DNA from: Pseudomonas sp. WJP1
GTDB taxonomy: Bacteria; Pseudomonadota; Gammaproteobacteria; Pseudomonadales; Pseudomonadaceae
NCBI RefSeq assembly: GCF_028471945.1
Contig: NZ_CP110128.1
Span: forward strand, 46,001 to 110,000
Reading direction: 5' to 3'
Length of the DNA: 64,000 bases
Part shown: piece after piece, positions 55,667-64,000 of the stretch
Position numbering within the stretch: position 1 is the stretch's first letter
Layout of the letters: every line of letters starts with the position of its first letter
Translations under genes and position numbers: made by a program
The notes under the pieces: model-generated
Told to the model about the DNA's origin: nothing
Database searches by the model: none
What the model saw: the letters and a program-made list of their open reading frames with translations, nothing else

Positions 55667-57160
55667 TCAAACCGCGATCATTCTCCCGGTTTCTTCCAGG
55701 TTCATGTGCCAGCTCAGGGCATCACGCAGGATATGCGGCGTGTGTCCGCCGATTGCGCAGGCTTTCGTGAAGTAGTCGTTCAGTGCCTGGCGATAATCCG
55801 GGTGTACGCAATTGTCGATGATGACGCGAGCGCGCTCCCGAGGCGCCAGGCCGCGCAGGTCCGCCAGGCCGACTTCGGTGACGAGGATGTCGACATCATG
55901 TTCCGTGTGGTCAACGTGGCTGACCATCGGTACCACGCTGGAAATCGCCCCGCCCTTGGCGATCGACTTGGTCACGAAGATAGCCAGGTGCGCGTTGCGC
56001 GCGAAGTCGCCCGAGCCGCCAATGCCGTTCATCATCCGCGTGCCGCAGACATGGGTAGAGTTGACGTTGCCATAGATGTCGAATTCAAGGGCGGTGTTGA
56101 TGCCAATGATGCCGAGGCGACGGACCACTTCCGGGTGGTTGGAGATTTCCTGCGGGCGCAGGACCAGTTTGTCCTTGTAGCGCTCCAGGTTGCCGAATAC
56201 GTCAGCGTTGCGCCGGCTCGACAAGGTGATCGAGCTACCCGAGGCAAAACTCAGCTTGCCGGCGTCGATCAGGTCGAACGTCGAATCCTGAAGTACCTCG
56301 GAGTACATGGTCAGGTCTTCGAATGGCGAGTCGATCAGGCCGCACATCACCGAGTTGGCGATGGTGCCGATTCCGGCCTGCAGCGGGCCGAGCCTGTTGG
56401 TCATGCGACCCGCGTCGACTTCCTGCTTGAAGAAGTCGATCAGGTGATCGGCGATGGCCTGGGTGTCCACGTCCGGTGGCAGCACGGTGGACGGCGAGTC
56501 GGACTGGTTGGTGACCACGATCGCGACGATCTTTTCCGGTGGGATCGGGATGGCGGTGCTGCCAATACGATCGTCGACCTTGACCAGGGGAATCGGCGTG
56601 CGGGTCGGGCGATAGGTCGGGATATAGATGTCGTGCAGGCCTTCGAGGTTCGGGTTGTGCGCCAAATTGATCTCGACGATCACGTGCTTGGCGAAAATCG
56701 CGAAGCTGGCCGAGTTGCCCACGGAAGTGGTCGGCACGATATGGCCTTGCTCGGTAATGGCCACGGCTTCGATCACCGCGATGTCCGGCAGCTTCAGTTG
56801 CTGGTTGCGCAGCTGTTCGACGGTTTCCGAGAGGTGTTGGTCGATGAACATCACATCGCCAGCGTTGATCGCCTTGCGCAAGGTGCTGTCCACCTGGAAG
56901 GGCATGCGGCGCGACAATACGCCGGCCTCGGTGAGCTGTTTATCGAGGTCGTTGCCCAGGCTGGCGCCGGTCATCAGGCTGATCTTCAGCGGGGTGACCT
57001 TGGCCCGTTCGGCCAGTGCGTGGGGTACGGCCTTGGCTTCGCCGGCGCGGGTGAAGCCGCTCATGCCGACGGTCATGCCGTCCTCAATCAGAGCGGCAGC
57101 CTCGGCGGCGCTCATCACTTTATCCAACAACGAAGGCAGGCGAATACGGTCACGGTACAT
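55667..57160 (-). CDS. Acetyl-CoA hydrolase / succinyl-CoA:acetate CoA-transferase
   Basis: A 497-residue CoA-transferase of the class I Cat1/AarC type. Typical segments are VGMSGFTRAGEAKAVPHALA, TTSVGNSASFAIFAKHVIVE, LGPLQAGIGTIANSVMCGLI and GGSGDFARNAHLAIFVTKSI. The catalytic Glu is expected in DLTMYSEVLQDSTFDLID, which forms the glutamyl-CoA intermediate. It probably moves CoA between succinate and acetate rather than hydrolysing acetyl-CoA. A neat palindrome lies upstream at 57281. Confidence 0.9.
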   Translation of the reverse strand: MYRDRIRLPSLLDKVMSAAEAAALIEDGMTVGMSGFTRAGEAKAVPHALAERAKVTPLKISLMTGASLGNDLDKQLTEAGVLSRRMPFQVDSTLRKAINAGDVMFIDQHLSETVEQLRNQQLKLPDIAVIEAVAITEQGHIVPTTSVGNSASFAIFAKHVIVEINLAHNPNLEGLHDIYIPTYRPTRTPIPLVKVDDRIGSTAIPIPPEKIVAIVVTNQSDSPSTVLPPDVDTQAIADHLIDFFKQEVDAGRMTNRLGPLQAGIGTIANSVMCGLIDSPFEDLTMYSEVLQDSTFDLIDAGKLSFASGSSITLSSRRNADVFGNLERYKDKLVLRPQEISNHPEVVRRLGIIGINTALEFDIYGNVNSTHVCGTRMMNGIGGSGDFARNAHLAIFVTKSIAKGGAISSVVPMVSHVDHTEHDVDILVTEVGLADLRGLAPRERARVIIDNCVHPDYRQALNDYFTKACAIGGHTPHILRDALSWHMNLEETGRMIAV

Positions 57161-57280
57161 GGATTGTTATCTCGGGCAACGGGTAGCAGGACGTGCAGTC
57201 TAGTGAATTTCACGGCGCTGTGTCCCGCTACCAAGGTCGCAAACGGAGCGTCTATTCCGGTGCTTTCAGACAAAACACCG

Positions 57281-57295
57281 TTACCGTTTCGGTAA
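57281..57295. promoter_or_regulatory. Palindromic operator candidate upstream of the CoA-transferase
   Basis: TTACCG-TTT-CGGTAA is a perfect 6-3-6 inverted repeat, 121 bases upstream of the CoA-transferase start. It is too short for a terminator and has no T run. A dimeric repressor or activator site is plausible; the regulator is unknown. Confidence 0.5.
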
Positions 57296-57330
57296 TAACG
57301 CGGTGGTTTGTCCGACAATTTGCGCAAACA

Positions 57331-57357
57331 AAAACGCCCCGACGAGTCGGGGCGTTG
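57331..57357 (-). terminator. Terminator of the pntAA-AB-B operon
   Basis: On the minus strand AACGCCCCGAC-TC-GTCGGGGCGTT is followed by TTTGTTTG. It lies 19 bases after the pntB stop. Confidence 0.9.
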
Positions 57358-57375
57358 TGGTGCTGCGAAGCGGTC

Positions 57376-58809
57376 TTACTCGACAGCTTTAACCATGTCT
57401 TCGATGACTTTCTTGGCGTCGCCGAAGACCATCATGGTTTTGTCCAGGTAGAACAGTTCGTTGTCCAGACCGGCATAGCCGCTGGCCATCGAGCGCTTGT
57501 TGACGATGATGGTCTTGGCCTTGAACGCTTCGAGGATCGGCATGCCGGCAATCGGCGATTTCGGATCGTTCTTCGCGGCCGGGTTGACCACGTCGTTGGC
57601 GCCCAGCACCAGCACCACGTCGGCCTGGCCGAACTCGGAGTTGATGTCGTCCATCTCGAACACCTGGTCGTAAGGCACTTCGGCCTCGGCCAGCAGTACG
57701 TTCATGTGGCCAGGCATCCGACCGGCAACTGGGTGGATCGCGTACTTCACGGTCACGCCGCGATGGGTCAGCTTCTCGGTCAGTTCCTTCAGCGCATGCT
57801 GTGCCCGCGCTACCGCCAGGCCGTAGCCCGGAACGATGATCACGGTGTCGGCGTTGGTCAGCAGGAAGGTCGCGTCGTCAGCCGAGCCGGATTTCACCGG
57901 GCGCGCTTCTTTCGAGCCTGCAGGGCCTGCGTCCGCCGTGTTGCCGAAGCCGCCGAGCAGTACGTTGAAGAACGAGCGGTTCATCGCCTTGCACATGATG
58001 TACGAGAGGATCGCACCGGACGAACCCACCAGCGAACCGGCAATGATCAGCATCGAGTTGTTCAGCGAGAAGCCGATACCCGCTGCTGCCCAGCCGGAGT
58101 AGCTGTTGAGCATGGACACCACGACCGGCATGTCGGCACCGCCAATCGGGATGATGATCAGCACACCGAGCACGAAGGCCAGCGCCAGCATCACGCTGAA
58201 AGCGGTGTAGTCGCCGGTAAGCATGAAAGTCACGCCCAGTGCCAGTGTGGCCAGGCCCAGCAGCAGGTTCAGCTTGTGCTGACCGCCAAACTGTACTGGC
58301 GCGCCCTGGAACAGGCGGAACTTGTACTTGCCCGCCAGCTTGCCGAACGCAATGACCGAGCCGGAGAAGGTGATCGCACCGATGGCAGCACCCAGGAACA
58401 GTTCCAGGCGGTTACCGGCCGGAATTGCATCGCCGAGGTTCTGGACGATGCCCAGCGACTGTGGCTCGACCACGGCGGCCACGGCGATGAACACCGCTGC
58501 CAGGCCGATCATGCTGTGCATGAAGGCGACCAGCTCGGGCATCTTGGTCATTTCAACGCGTTTGGCCATGATCGTACCGACAGTGCCACCGATCAGCAGG
58601 CCGACGATCACGTAGACGATACCGTCGTGGGCCAGCTCGGCGCCGAGTTTGTAGATCAGGCCGACCGTGGTGAGGATCGCCAGGCCCATGCCGAGCATGC
58701 CGAACAGGTTGCCGCGACGCGACGTGGTTGGGTGCGAAAGTCCCTTGAGCGCCTGGATGAAGCAGACCGAGGCGATCAAATACAGGGAAGTAACCAGATT
58801 CATGCTCAT
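57376..58809 (-). CDS. pntB: Transhydrogenase subunit beta
   Basis: The beta subunit of the proton-translocating NAD(P) transhydrogenase, 477 residues. About nine membrane helices come first (for example [20 protein letters not shown] and [20 protein letters not shown]). The NADP(H)-binding domain III follows ([56 protein letters not shown]). It reduces NADP+ with NADH driven by proton influx. Its start overlaps the pntAB stop by 4 bases (ATGA); ATG 58803 is an alternative start. Confidence 0.96.
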   Translation of the reverse strand: MSMNLVTSLYLIASVCFIQALKGLSHPTTSRRGNLFGMLGMGLAILTTVGLIYKLGAELAHDGIVYVIVGLLIGGTVGTIMAKRVEMTKMPELVAFMHSMIGLAAVFIAVAAVVEPQSLGIVQNLGDAIPAGNRLELFLGAAIGAITFSGSVIAFGKLAGKYKFRLFQGAPVQFGGQHKLNLLLGLATLALGVTFMLTGDYTAFSVMLALAFVLGVLIIIPIGGADMPVVVSMLNSYSGWAAAGIGFSLNNSMLIIAGSLVGSSGAILSYIMCKAMNRSFFNVLLGGFGNTADAGPAGSKEARPVKSGSADDATFLLTNADTVIIVPGYGLAVARAQHALKELTEKLTHRGVTVKYAIHPVAGRMPGHMNVLLAEAEVPYDQVFEMDDINSEFGQADVVLVLGANDVVNPAAKNDPKSPIAGMPILEAFKAKTIIVNKRSMASGYAGLDNELFYLDKTMMVFGDAKKVIEDMVKAVE

Positions 58810-59162
58810 GCTTGCTGCACCTCAGCCTTGATTGCTTCGGCCTTGGCTGCCGGAGCTTTTGCTGGCGCCGCTTTCTTCTTGAACATTTCCAGCATGCGTC
58901 GGGTGACCAGGAAGCCACCAAACACGTTGACCGCGGCCAGGGCCACGGCCAGGGTGCCCATGGTCTTGCCCAGTGGGGTCACGGTGAGGGCGGCCGCGAG
59001 CATGGCGCCGACGATGACGATGGCCGAGATCGCGTTGGTCACGGCCATCAGTGGGGTGTGCAGTGCAGGGGTCACGTTCCAGACCACGTGGTAGCCGACA
59101 TAGATGGCCAGCACGAAGATGATCAGGTTGTAGATACCGTGAGAGATCAGCATGTCTTCCAT
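58806..59162 (-). CDS. pntAB: Transhydrogenase subunit alpha, part 2 (membrane)
   Basis: A 118-residue membrane protein with three or four helices ([60 protein letters not shown]). It is the membrane half of subunit alpha, which is a separate gene in Pseudomonas but fused to PntA in E. coli. A charged Ala/Lys-rich tail ([20 protein letters not shown]) ends the protein. GAGG precedes ATG 59162. It lies between pntAA (11-base gap) and pntB (4-base overlap). Confidence 0.93.
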   Translation of the reverse strand: MEDMLISHGIYNLIIFVLAIYVGYHVVWNVTPALHTPLMAVTNAISAIVIVGAMLAAALTVTPLGKTMGTLAVALAAVNVFGGFLVTRRMLEMFKKKAAPAKAPAAKAEAIKAEVQQA

Positions 59163-59173
59163 TGTTTTTATCC

Positions 59174-60295
59174 TCAGCCGTTCTTGCGCACGATCTGGCC
59201 GTCGCGGCACATCAGGCACGCGGCGACGATATCGTCTTCAAGGTTGATCACCAGTTGTCCTTCTTTATCGAACAACAGTTTCATGAAGTCCAGCAGGTTG
59301 CGGGCATACAGTGCCGAGGCATCGGCGCCGACCGCGGCTGCCAGGTTGGTCGGGCCAACGATGGTCACGCCGTTTTCGACAACCACCTGATCGGCCACGG
59401 TCAGCGGGCAGTTGCCGCCCTGTGCCGCCGCCAGGTCGATGACCACCGAGCCCGGTTTCATCTGGGCCACGGTTTCCGCGCTGAGCAGCGTCGGCGCCTT
59501 GCGACCCGGAATCAGTGCCGTGGTGATGACGATGTCAGCCTGCTTGGCGCGTTCGTGCACGGCCACGGCCTGGCGCTGCATCCAGCTGGCCGGCATTGGG
59601 CGAGCGTAACCGCCGACACCGACGGCGCATTCGCGCTCTTCATCGGTCTCGTAGGGCACGTCAACGAACTTGGCGCCCAGGGATTCGATCTGCTCCTTCA
59701 CCGCAGGCCGCACGTCCGAGGCTTCGATCACCGCACCCAGGCGCTTGGCCGTAGCGATGGCCTGCAGCCCGGCAACACCGGCGCCGAGAATCAGCACCCG
59801 CGCCGCTTTCACGGTGCCCGCGGCGGTCATCAGCATCGGCATGAAGCGCGGATAGTGATGGGCGGCCAGCAACACGGCTTTATAGCCGGCGATGTTGGCT
59901 TGCGAGGACAGTACATCCAGGCTCTGTGCACGGGAGGTGCGAGGCGCGGCCTCCAGGGCAAAGGCGGTAATGCCGCACTCGGCCATCTTGGCGATGGTTT
60001 CGTTGTTGAACGGATTGAGCATCCCCACCACAACGGTGCCGCTCTTTATCAGAGCAAGCTCGCTGTCGCTGGGAGCGACCACCTTCAAAATCAGTTCTGC
60101 ACCAAACGCCTCACTGGCGCTGCCAATGACCGCACCAGCGGCTACATAGGCACTGTCGACAACGCTGGCATTGACGCCGGCGCCGCTTTGTACAGTGACC
60201 TTATGACCCTGGCCGATGAGCTTCTTGATAGTTTCGGGGGTTGCAGCAACCCGTGTTTCACCGGTCTGGGTTTCGAGAGGAACACCAATGTGCAC
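59174..60295 (-). CDS. pntAA: Transhydrogenase subunit alpha, part 1 (NAD-binding)
   Basis: The soluble NAD(H)-binding domain I of transhydrogenase, 373 residues. Motifs are [20 protein letters not shown] at the start, [20 protein letters not shown] (Rossmann glycine motif) and [20 protein letters not shown]. The start is GTG 60295, with AGGAG seven bases upstream. It is the first gene of pntAA-pntAB-pntB and the promoter should lie in 60296-60450. Confidence 0.95.
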   Translation of the reverse strand: MHIGVPLETQTGETRVAATPETIKKLIGQGHKVTVQSGAGVNASVVDSAYVAAGAVIGSASEAFGAELILKVVAPSDSELALIKSGTVVVGMLNPFNNETIAKMAECGITAFALEAAPRTSRAQSLDVLSSQANIAGYKAVLLAAHHYPRFMPMLMTAAGTVKAARVLILGAGVAGLQAIATAKRLGAVIEASDVRPAVKEQIESLGAKFVDVPYETDEERECAVGVGGYARPMPASWMQRQAVAVHERAKQADIVITTALIPGRKAPTLLSAETVAQMKPGSVVIDLAAAQGGNCPLTVADQVVVENGVTIVGPTNLAAAVGADASALYARNLLDFMKLLFDKEGQLVINLEDDIVAACLMCRDGQIVRKNG

Positions 60296-60730
60296 GTCAA
60301 ATCTCCTGCGTGATCTTATTGAGTAAACCCATGCACTACGGATGGTGCGGCTGGGGCGGCCGATCAGCACGACCCCGCCAAATTCAGGCGGGGCGCGGCA
60401 TTTTGCAGGCGAACTTTGTGCCCTTTCAAGGGATTATGACGGGTGACGGAAAATTAACTACAAGTCACCCCGTGACCGAATGTCGCAACCAAACGGCTCA
60501 ATCCCTTGCAGGCCGTGCCTTTCCGGGCTTTTTACGCAAATCCAACAATTTACACATCGGCCATATGAATGATGCGGCATCGCGATGAAATAGTGGCTCA
60601 AAGCCGCGTCTTCAGGCGCTTGTGGCACGTTTGTACTGCGTCACCGTACAGTTTTCTTCTATGCGACAATTACTTATATCTGTAGGGTTTTTATTTTTCT
60701 GACTACGAGGTCAGATAAGTGCTACGGGCC
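60296..60730. other. Gene-free region between pntAA and gcdR
   Basis: 435 bases without a credible gene. It must contain the pntAA promoter and the 3' end of the gcdR transcript. It includes GTACTGCGTCACCGTACAG (60633-60651), an inverted pair resembling the GTACAG sites near 55.5 kb. A small CTGAC-TACGAG-GTCAG hairpin lies at 60699-60714. No T-tailed terminator was seen. Confidence 0.55.
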
Positions 60731-60731
60731 T

Positions 60732-61631
60732 TTATCCTTCTAGGCTGTAGCCATGGGCCTGATTTACCAGCCAGTCACGAAAAGCCCTTAAAGACGCCGA
60801 TTCGACCTTTCTCTCCGGAATCATCAGGTAGTAGGCCTTGATGCTCGAGAGAGCCTGCGGGTTGGCGATCACCAGGCGCGACTCGGCCAATTCGCGCTGA
60901 ATCAGGAACGGCGGGATCAGCGCAATCCCCATATCGTGCATCGCCGCCTGGGCCAGCATGGAGAATAGCTCGTAACGCGGTCCTGTCATGTCCCGCGGGA
61001 CGTTCAGGTGTTGAGAGTCGAACCATTGGCGCCAGGCGTAGGGGCGGGTGGTCTGTTGCAATAGGGGGAGGTCGGCGATTTCAGAGGGTGTCAGGACATT
61101 CTTGTTGCCCAGCAGGTTGGGGCTGCACACGGGCATCGGATTTTCACCCATCAGCCTGTGGGATTCAGTACCCGACCAATCGGCATCACCGAAGTAGATC
61201 GCCGCGTCGAAATCGGTGTCGGCAAACAGGAATGGCCGCGTGCGGTTGGTCAGGTTGACCGTCACTTCCGGGTGTTTGTGTTGAAAGTCCTTGAGCCTGG
61301 GCAGCAGCCACTGGGTGCCAAAGGTCGGAACCACGGCCAGTTCGATGACGTTGGCTCCCTGCTGGCCCATCACCGACAAGGTGTCGCGCTCAACCGCATC
61401 GAGTTGAGTGGCCACCCGGCGACTGTAGGAAAGTCCTGCCTCCGTCAGCTTGACCCCCCGCCGGGAACGTCGGAACAGTTCCACGCCGAGGAACTCCTCG
61501 AGGCTGGCGATCTGTCGGCAAATCGCCCCTTGGGTCAGCGAAAGTTCCAGGGCTGCCTTGGTGAAGCTTTCATGGCGGGCGGCCGCCTCGAAGCTGATTA
61601 AGGCCGTTGTGCTGGGTATTTTCCTGCGCAT
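60732..61631 (-). CDS. gcdR: GcdR, LysR-type regulator of glutaryl-CoA genes
   Basis: A 299-residue LysR protein. It has an N-terminal winged helix (TALISFEAAARHESFTKAAL, LTQGAICRQIASLEEFLGVE) and an effector domain (IELAVVPTFGTQWLLPRLKD). It is divergent from gcdH with 157 bases between the starts, the arrangement in which GcdR activates glutarate/lysine catabolism in Pseudomonas. ATG 61631 (MRRKIPSTTALISF) is preferred to an in-frame GTG at 61646. Confidence 0.88.
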   Translation of the reverse strand: MRRKIPSTTALISFEAAARHESFTKAALELSLTQGAICRQIASLEEFLGVELFRRSRRGVKLTEAGLSYSRRVATQLDAVERDTLSVMGQQGANVIELAVVPTFGTQWLLPRLKDFQHKHPEVTVNLTNRTRPFLFADTDFDAAIYFGDADWSGTESHRLMGENPMPVCSPNLLGNKNVLTPSEIADLPLLQQTTRPYAWRQWFDSQHLNVPRDMTGPRYELFSMLAQAAMHDMGIALIPPFLIQRELAESRLVIANPQALSSIKAYYLMIPERKVESASLRAFRDWLVNQAHGYSLEG

Positions 61632-61788
61632 GTACGTCAATCTCACTAATACATCGCATTGAATGGGTTCTGCGACGTTTCGGAGTGAGAAATTAGCACA
61701 ACAGTATGCGAAATCCTCGTTTGCCCAGACGTCGAAGCCGGCCTAGGATCACTGCACGTTATTTGACCTGTTTCGAGAGGACACACTC

Positions 61789-62970
61789 ATGGCCGGTAAA
61801 GCTAGCTTCAACTGGATCGATCCCCTGCTGCTGGATCAACAGCTCACCGAAGAAGAGCGCATGATCCGCGACACCGCTGCGCAGTTCGCTCAGCAAAGTC
61901 TGGCGCCGCGCGTGCTCGAAGCTTTCCGCCATGAAAAGACCGATCCGGCGATCTTCCGCGAAATGGGCGAAGTGGGCCTGCTGGGCGCAACCATTCCCGA
62001 GCAGTACGGTGGCAGCGGCCTGAACTACGTCAGCTACGGTTTGATTGCGCGTGAAGTCGAGCGTGTCGACTCCGGCTACCGCTCGATGATGAGCGTGCAG
62101 TCCTCGCTGGTAATGGTGCCGATCAATGAGTTCGGTACTGAAGCCCAGAAACAGAAATACTTGCCAAAACTGGCGTCGGGCGAGTGGATCGGCTGCTTCG
62201 GCCTGACCGAACCTAACCATGGCTCCGATCCGGGTGCGATGATCACTCGTGCACGAAAAGTCGAAGGCGGCTACAGCCTGACCGGCAGCAAGATGTGGAT
62301 CACCAACAGCCCGATCGCCGATGTGTTCGTGGTCTGGGGCAAGGACGATGCCGGCGACATCCGTGGCTTCGTTCTGGAAAAGGGCTGGAAAGGCCTGAGC
62401 GCCCCGGCGATTCACGGCAAGGTGGGCCTGCGGGCTTCGATCACCGGTGAGATCGTCATGGACAACGTGTTCGTTCCGGAAGAAAACATCTTCCCCGACG
62501 TCCGTGGTCTGAAAGGTCCCTTCACCTGCTTGAACTCGGCCCGTTACGGCATCTCCTGGGGTGCGCTGGGCGCAGCCGAGTTCTGCTGGCACACCGCTCG
62601 CCAATACACCCTGGATCGTCAACAGTTCGGTCGCCCGTTGGCCGCTACCCAGTTGATCCAGAAGAAGCTGGCCGACATGCAGACCGAAATCACCCTGGCG
62701 CTGCAAGGCTGCCTGCGTCTGGGTCGCATGAAGGACGAAGGCACCGCGGCGGTTGAAATTACCTCGATGATGAAACGCAACTCCTGCGGCAAGTCCCTGG
62801 ATATCGCCCGTATGGCCCGTGACATGCTGGGCGGCAACGGTATCTCGGATGAATTCGGGGTGGCGCGTCACCTGGTCAACCTGGAAGTGGTGAATACCTA
62901 TGAAGGTACGCACGACGTCCATGCGCTGATCCTCGGTCGCGCGCAGACCGGCATCCAGGCGTTCTATTAA
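61789..62970 (+). CDS. gcdH: Glutaryl-CoA dehydrogenase
   Basis: Flavoenzyme converting glutaryl-CoA to crotonyl-CoA and CO2 in lysine and glutarate degradation, 393 residues. Acyl-CoA dehydrogenase motifs are [40 protein letters not shown] and [20 protein letters not shown]. The catalytic Glu is in [20 protein letters not shown], which is diagnostic for this family. GAGAGGA precedes ATG 61789. The next gene begins 12 bases later. Confidence 0.95.
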   Translation: MAGKASFNWIDPLLLDQQLTEEERMIRDTAAQFAQQSLAPRVLEAFRHEKTDPAIFREMGEVGLLGATIPEQYGGSGLNYVSYGLIAREVERVDSGYRSMMSVQSSLVMVPINEFGTEAQKQKYLPKLASGEWIGCFGLTEPNHGSDPGAMITRARKVEGGYSLTGSKMWITNSPIADVFVVWGKDDAGDIRGFVLEKGWKGLSAPAIHGKVGLRASITGEIVMDNVFVPEENIFPDVRGLKGPFTCLNSARYGISWGALGAAEFCWHTARQYTLDRQQFGRPLAATQLIQKKLADMQTEITLALQGCLRLGRMKDEGTAAVEITSMMKRNSCGKSLDIARMARDMLGGNGISDEFGVARHLVNLEVVNTYEGTHDVHALILGRAQTGIQAFY

Positions 62971-62982
62971 TAGGAGAACGCC

Positions 62983-64000
62983 ATGGGCGCGCTTTCGCAT
63001 CTACGGGTACTGGATTTATCGCGGGTGCTGGCCGGGCCATGGTCCGGGCAGATCCTCGCCGACCTTGGCGCCGAAGTGATCAAGGTCGAGCGTCCGGGCA
63101 ATGGCGATGACACGCGCGCCTGGGGTCCGCCGTTCCTCAAGGACGCCTATGGCGAGAACACCAGCGAGGCCGCCTATTACCTGTCGGCCAACCGCAACAA
63201 GCAATCAGTCACCATCGACTTCACGCGCCCAGAGGGACAGAAGCTGGTGCGTGAGCTGGCGGCCAAGTCGGACATCCTGATCGAGAATTTCAAGGTCGGC
63301 GGTCTGGCGGCCTACGGTCTGGACTATGAGTCGCTGAAGGCGATCAATCCTGATCTGATCTATTGCTCGATTACCGGGTTTGGACAAACCGGTCCCTACG
63401 CCAAGCGTGCGGGCTATGACTTCATGATCCAGGGCCTTGGTGGCCTGATGAGCCTGACGGGTCGACCTGAAGGCGAAGAAGGGGCAGGGCCGGTCAAGGT
63501 TGGCGTGGCGCTGACGGATATCCTCACCGGGCTCTATTCGACGGTGGCCATCCTGGCCGCGCTGGCACATCGAGACCACGATGGTGGTGGGCAGCATATC
63601 GACATGGCATTGCTGGATGTGCAGGTCGCGTGCCTGGCCAACCAGGCGATGAACTACCTGACCACGGGCAATGCGCCAAAGCGCCTGGGCAATGCTCATC
63701 CGAACATCGTGCCTTACCAGGACTTTCCTACGGCTGATGGCGATTTCATCCTGACGGTCGGGAACGACGGGCAGTTCCGCAAGTTTGCCGAAGTGGCGGG
63801 GCAGCCTCAGTGGGCGGACGATCCGCGTTTTGCGACCAACAAGTTGCGGGTGGCAAACCGGACCGTGCTGATCCCCCTGATCCGTCAGGCTACGGTGTTC
63901 AAGACGACCGCTGAATGGGTCGCTCAGTTGGAGCAGGCCGGTGTGCCGTGCGGCCCCATCAATGACCTGGCGCAGATGTTTGAAGATCCCCAGGTCAAGG
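62983..64000 (+). CDS. gcdG: CaiB-type CoA-transferase, probably glutarate CoA-transferase (partial)
   Basis: The first 339 codons of a class III CoA-transferase; the gene runs off the window. The start ATG 62983 has TAGGAG six bases upstream. Motifs are LRVLDLSRVLAGPWSGQILA, EVIKVERPGNGDDTRAWGPP, ANRNKQSVTIDF and GYDFMIQGLGGLMSLTGRPE. The catalytic Asp is in GQHIDMALLDVQVA. Placement after gcdH points to succinyl-CoA:glutarate CoA-transferase, which makes the substrate for GcdH. The C-terminal part cannot be checked. Confidence 0.87.
   Translation, partial: MGALSHLRVLDLSRVLAGPWSGQILADLGAEVIKVERPGNGDDTRAWGPPFLKDAYGENTSEAAYYLSANRNKQSVTIDFTRPEGQKLVRELAAKSDILIENFKVGGLAAYGLDYESLKAINPDLIYCSITGFGQTGPYAKRAGYDFMIQGLGGLMSLTGRPEGEEGAGPVKVGVALTDILTGLYSTVAILAALAHRDHDGGGQHIDMALLDVQVACLANQAMNYLTTGNAPKRLGNAHPNIVPYQDFPTADGDFILTVGNDGQFRKFAEVAGQPQWADDPRFATNKLRVANRTVLIPLIRQATVFKTTAEWVAQLEQAGVPCGPINDLAQMFEDPQVK

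Noticed and set aside
55545..55775. 76-codon plus-strand frame overlapping the 3' end of the CoA-transferase
   Set aside because: It has no homology features or ribosome-binding site, and it overlaps a certain gene antisense.
55706..59094. Long plus-strand frames (55706-57295 and 57193-59094) opposite the CoA-transferase and pnt genes
   Set aside because: Both are low-complexity shadows (Asp/His/Gln/Val-rich) with no start signals or conserved domains.

Overview
The window is GC-rich chromosomal DNA from a Pseudomonas, most likely of the P. fluorescens group. The grounds are the content and order of the genes (algB-kinB-ampDh2-dgcH-dsbA-cytochrome c4-engB-polA-thrB-znu-metNIQ; an aa3 oxidase cluster; trpI/trpBA; pntAB; gcdR/gcdHG) and the many 'GTAGGAGC/TGTGGGAGC' REP-type inverted repeats between genes. 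Nearly everything is ordinary core genome. The only clear accessory patch is at about 23.65-25.15 kb. No rRNA, tRNA, CRISPR array or prophage was seen.

Layout. 1-10.2 kb: end of the AlgB response regulator and its kinase KinB, then a left-facing run of an EAL phosphodiesterase, the peptidoglycan amidase AmpDh2, the diguanylate cyclase DgcH, an endonuclease/phosphatase-fold protein, DsbA and two c-type cytochromes, then EngB. 10.2-13.7 kb: a convincing ErsA-type small RNA with an AlgU-like promoter lies between engB and polA. 13.7-23.6 kb: thrB; the zinc-uptake locus (znuA divergent from zur-znuC-znuB); a lipoprotein; a large HPII-type catalase; and the methionine ABC importer metNIQ. 23.6-25.15 kb: an IS3-family transposase remnant and an AT-rich orphan Rhs-core protein with a C-terminal toxin-like domain, bracketed by two copies of one REP type. 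25.2-33.8 kb: the aa3 cytochrome c oxidase structural genes (ctaC, D, E) and their assembly genes (Cox11, SURF1, heme O and heme A synthases, Sco1), all left-facing. 34.1-42.8 kb: a SulP transporter with a beta-carbonic anhydrase, an SOS-boxed radical SAM protein, an EF-hand mini-protein, YheV-PrlC, a gamma-carbonic-anhydrase-like protein and a HAD phosphatase. 42.8-48.1 kb: small envelope and stress proteins (lipoproteins, DUF1161 pair, OsmC, dodecin, DUF883). 48.1-54.8 kb: trpI/trpBA, a CigR/RcnB-like protein, a DUF4105 protein with three DUF2388 proteins. 55.1-64 kb: a DUF1127 protein, a CoA-transferase, the proton-translocating transhydrogenase pntAA-AB-B and the glutaryl-CoA pathway (gcdR, gcdH, start of gcdG).

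How the parts connect. AlgB/KinB, ErsA (AlgU-dependent in P. aeruginosa) and two c-di-GMP enzymes make the left end an envelope-stress and exopolysaccharide neighbourhood. The central block supplies a complete aa3 oxidase with heme A and copper delivery. The right end handles tryptophan, CoA esters, NADPH balance and lysine/glutarate breakdown. The observations most worth following are the orphan Rhs toxin cassette with no visible immunity gene, the ErsA locus, a perfect LexA box in front of the radical SAM gene, an 18-bp direct repeat that flanks the DUF1127 gene, an EF-hand mini-protein, and REP elements that supply stop codons to adjacent genes.
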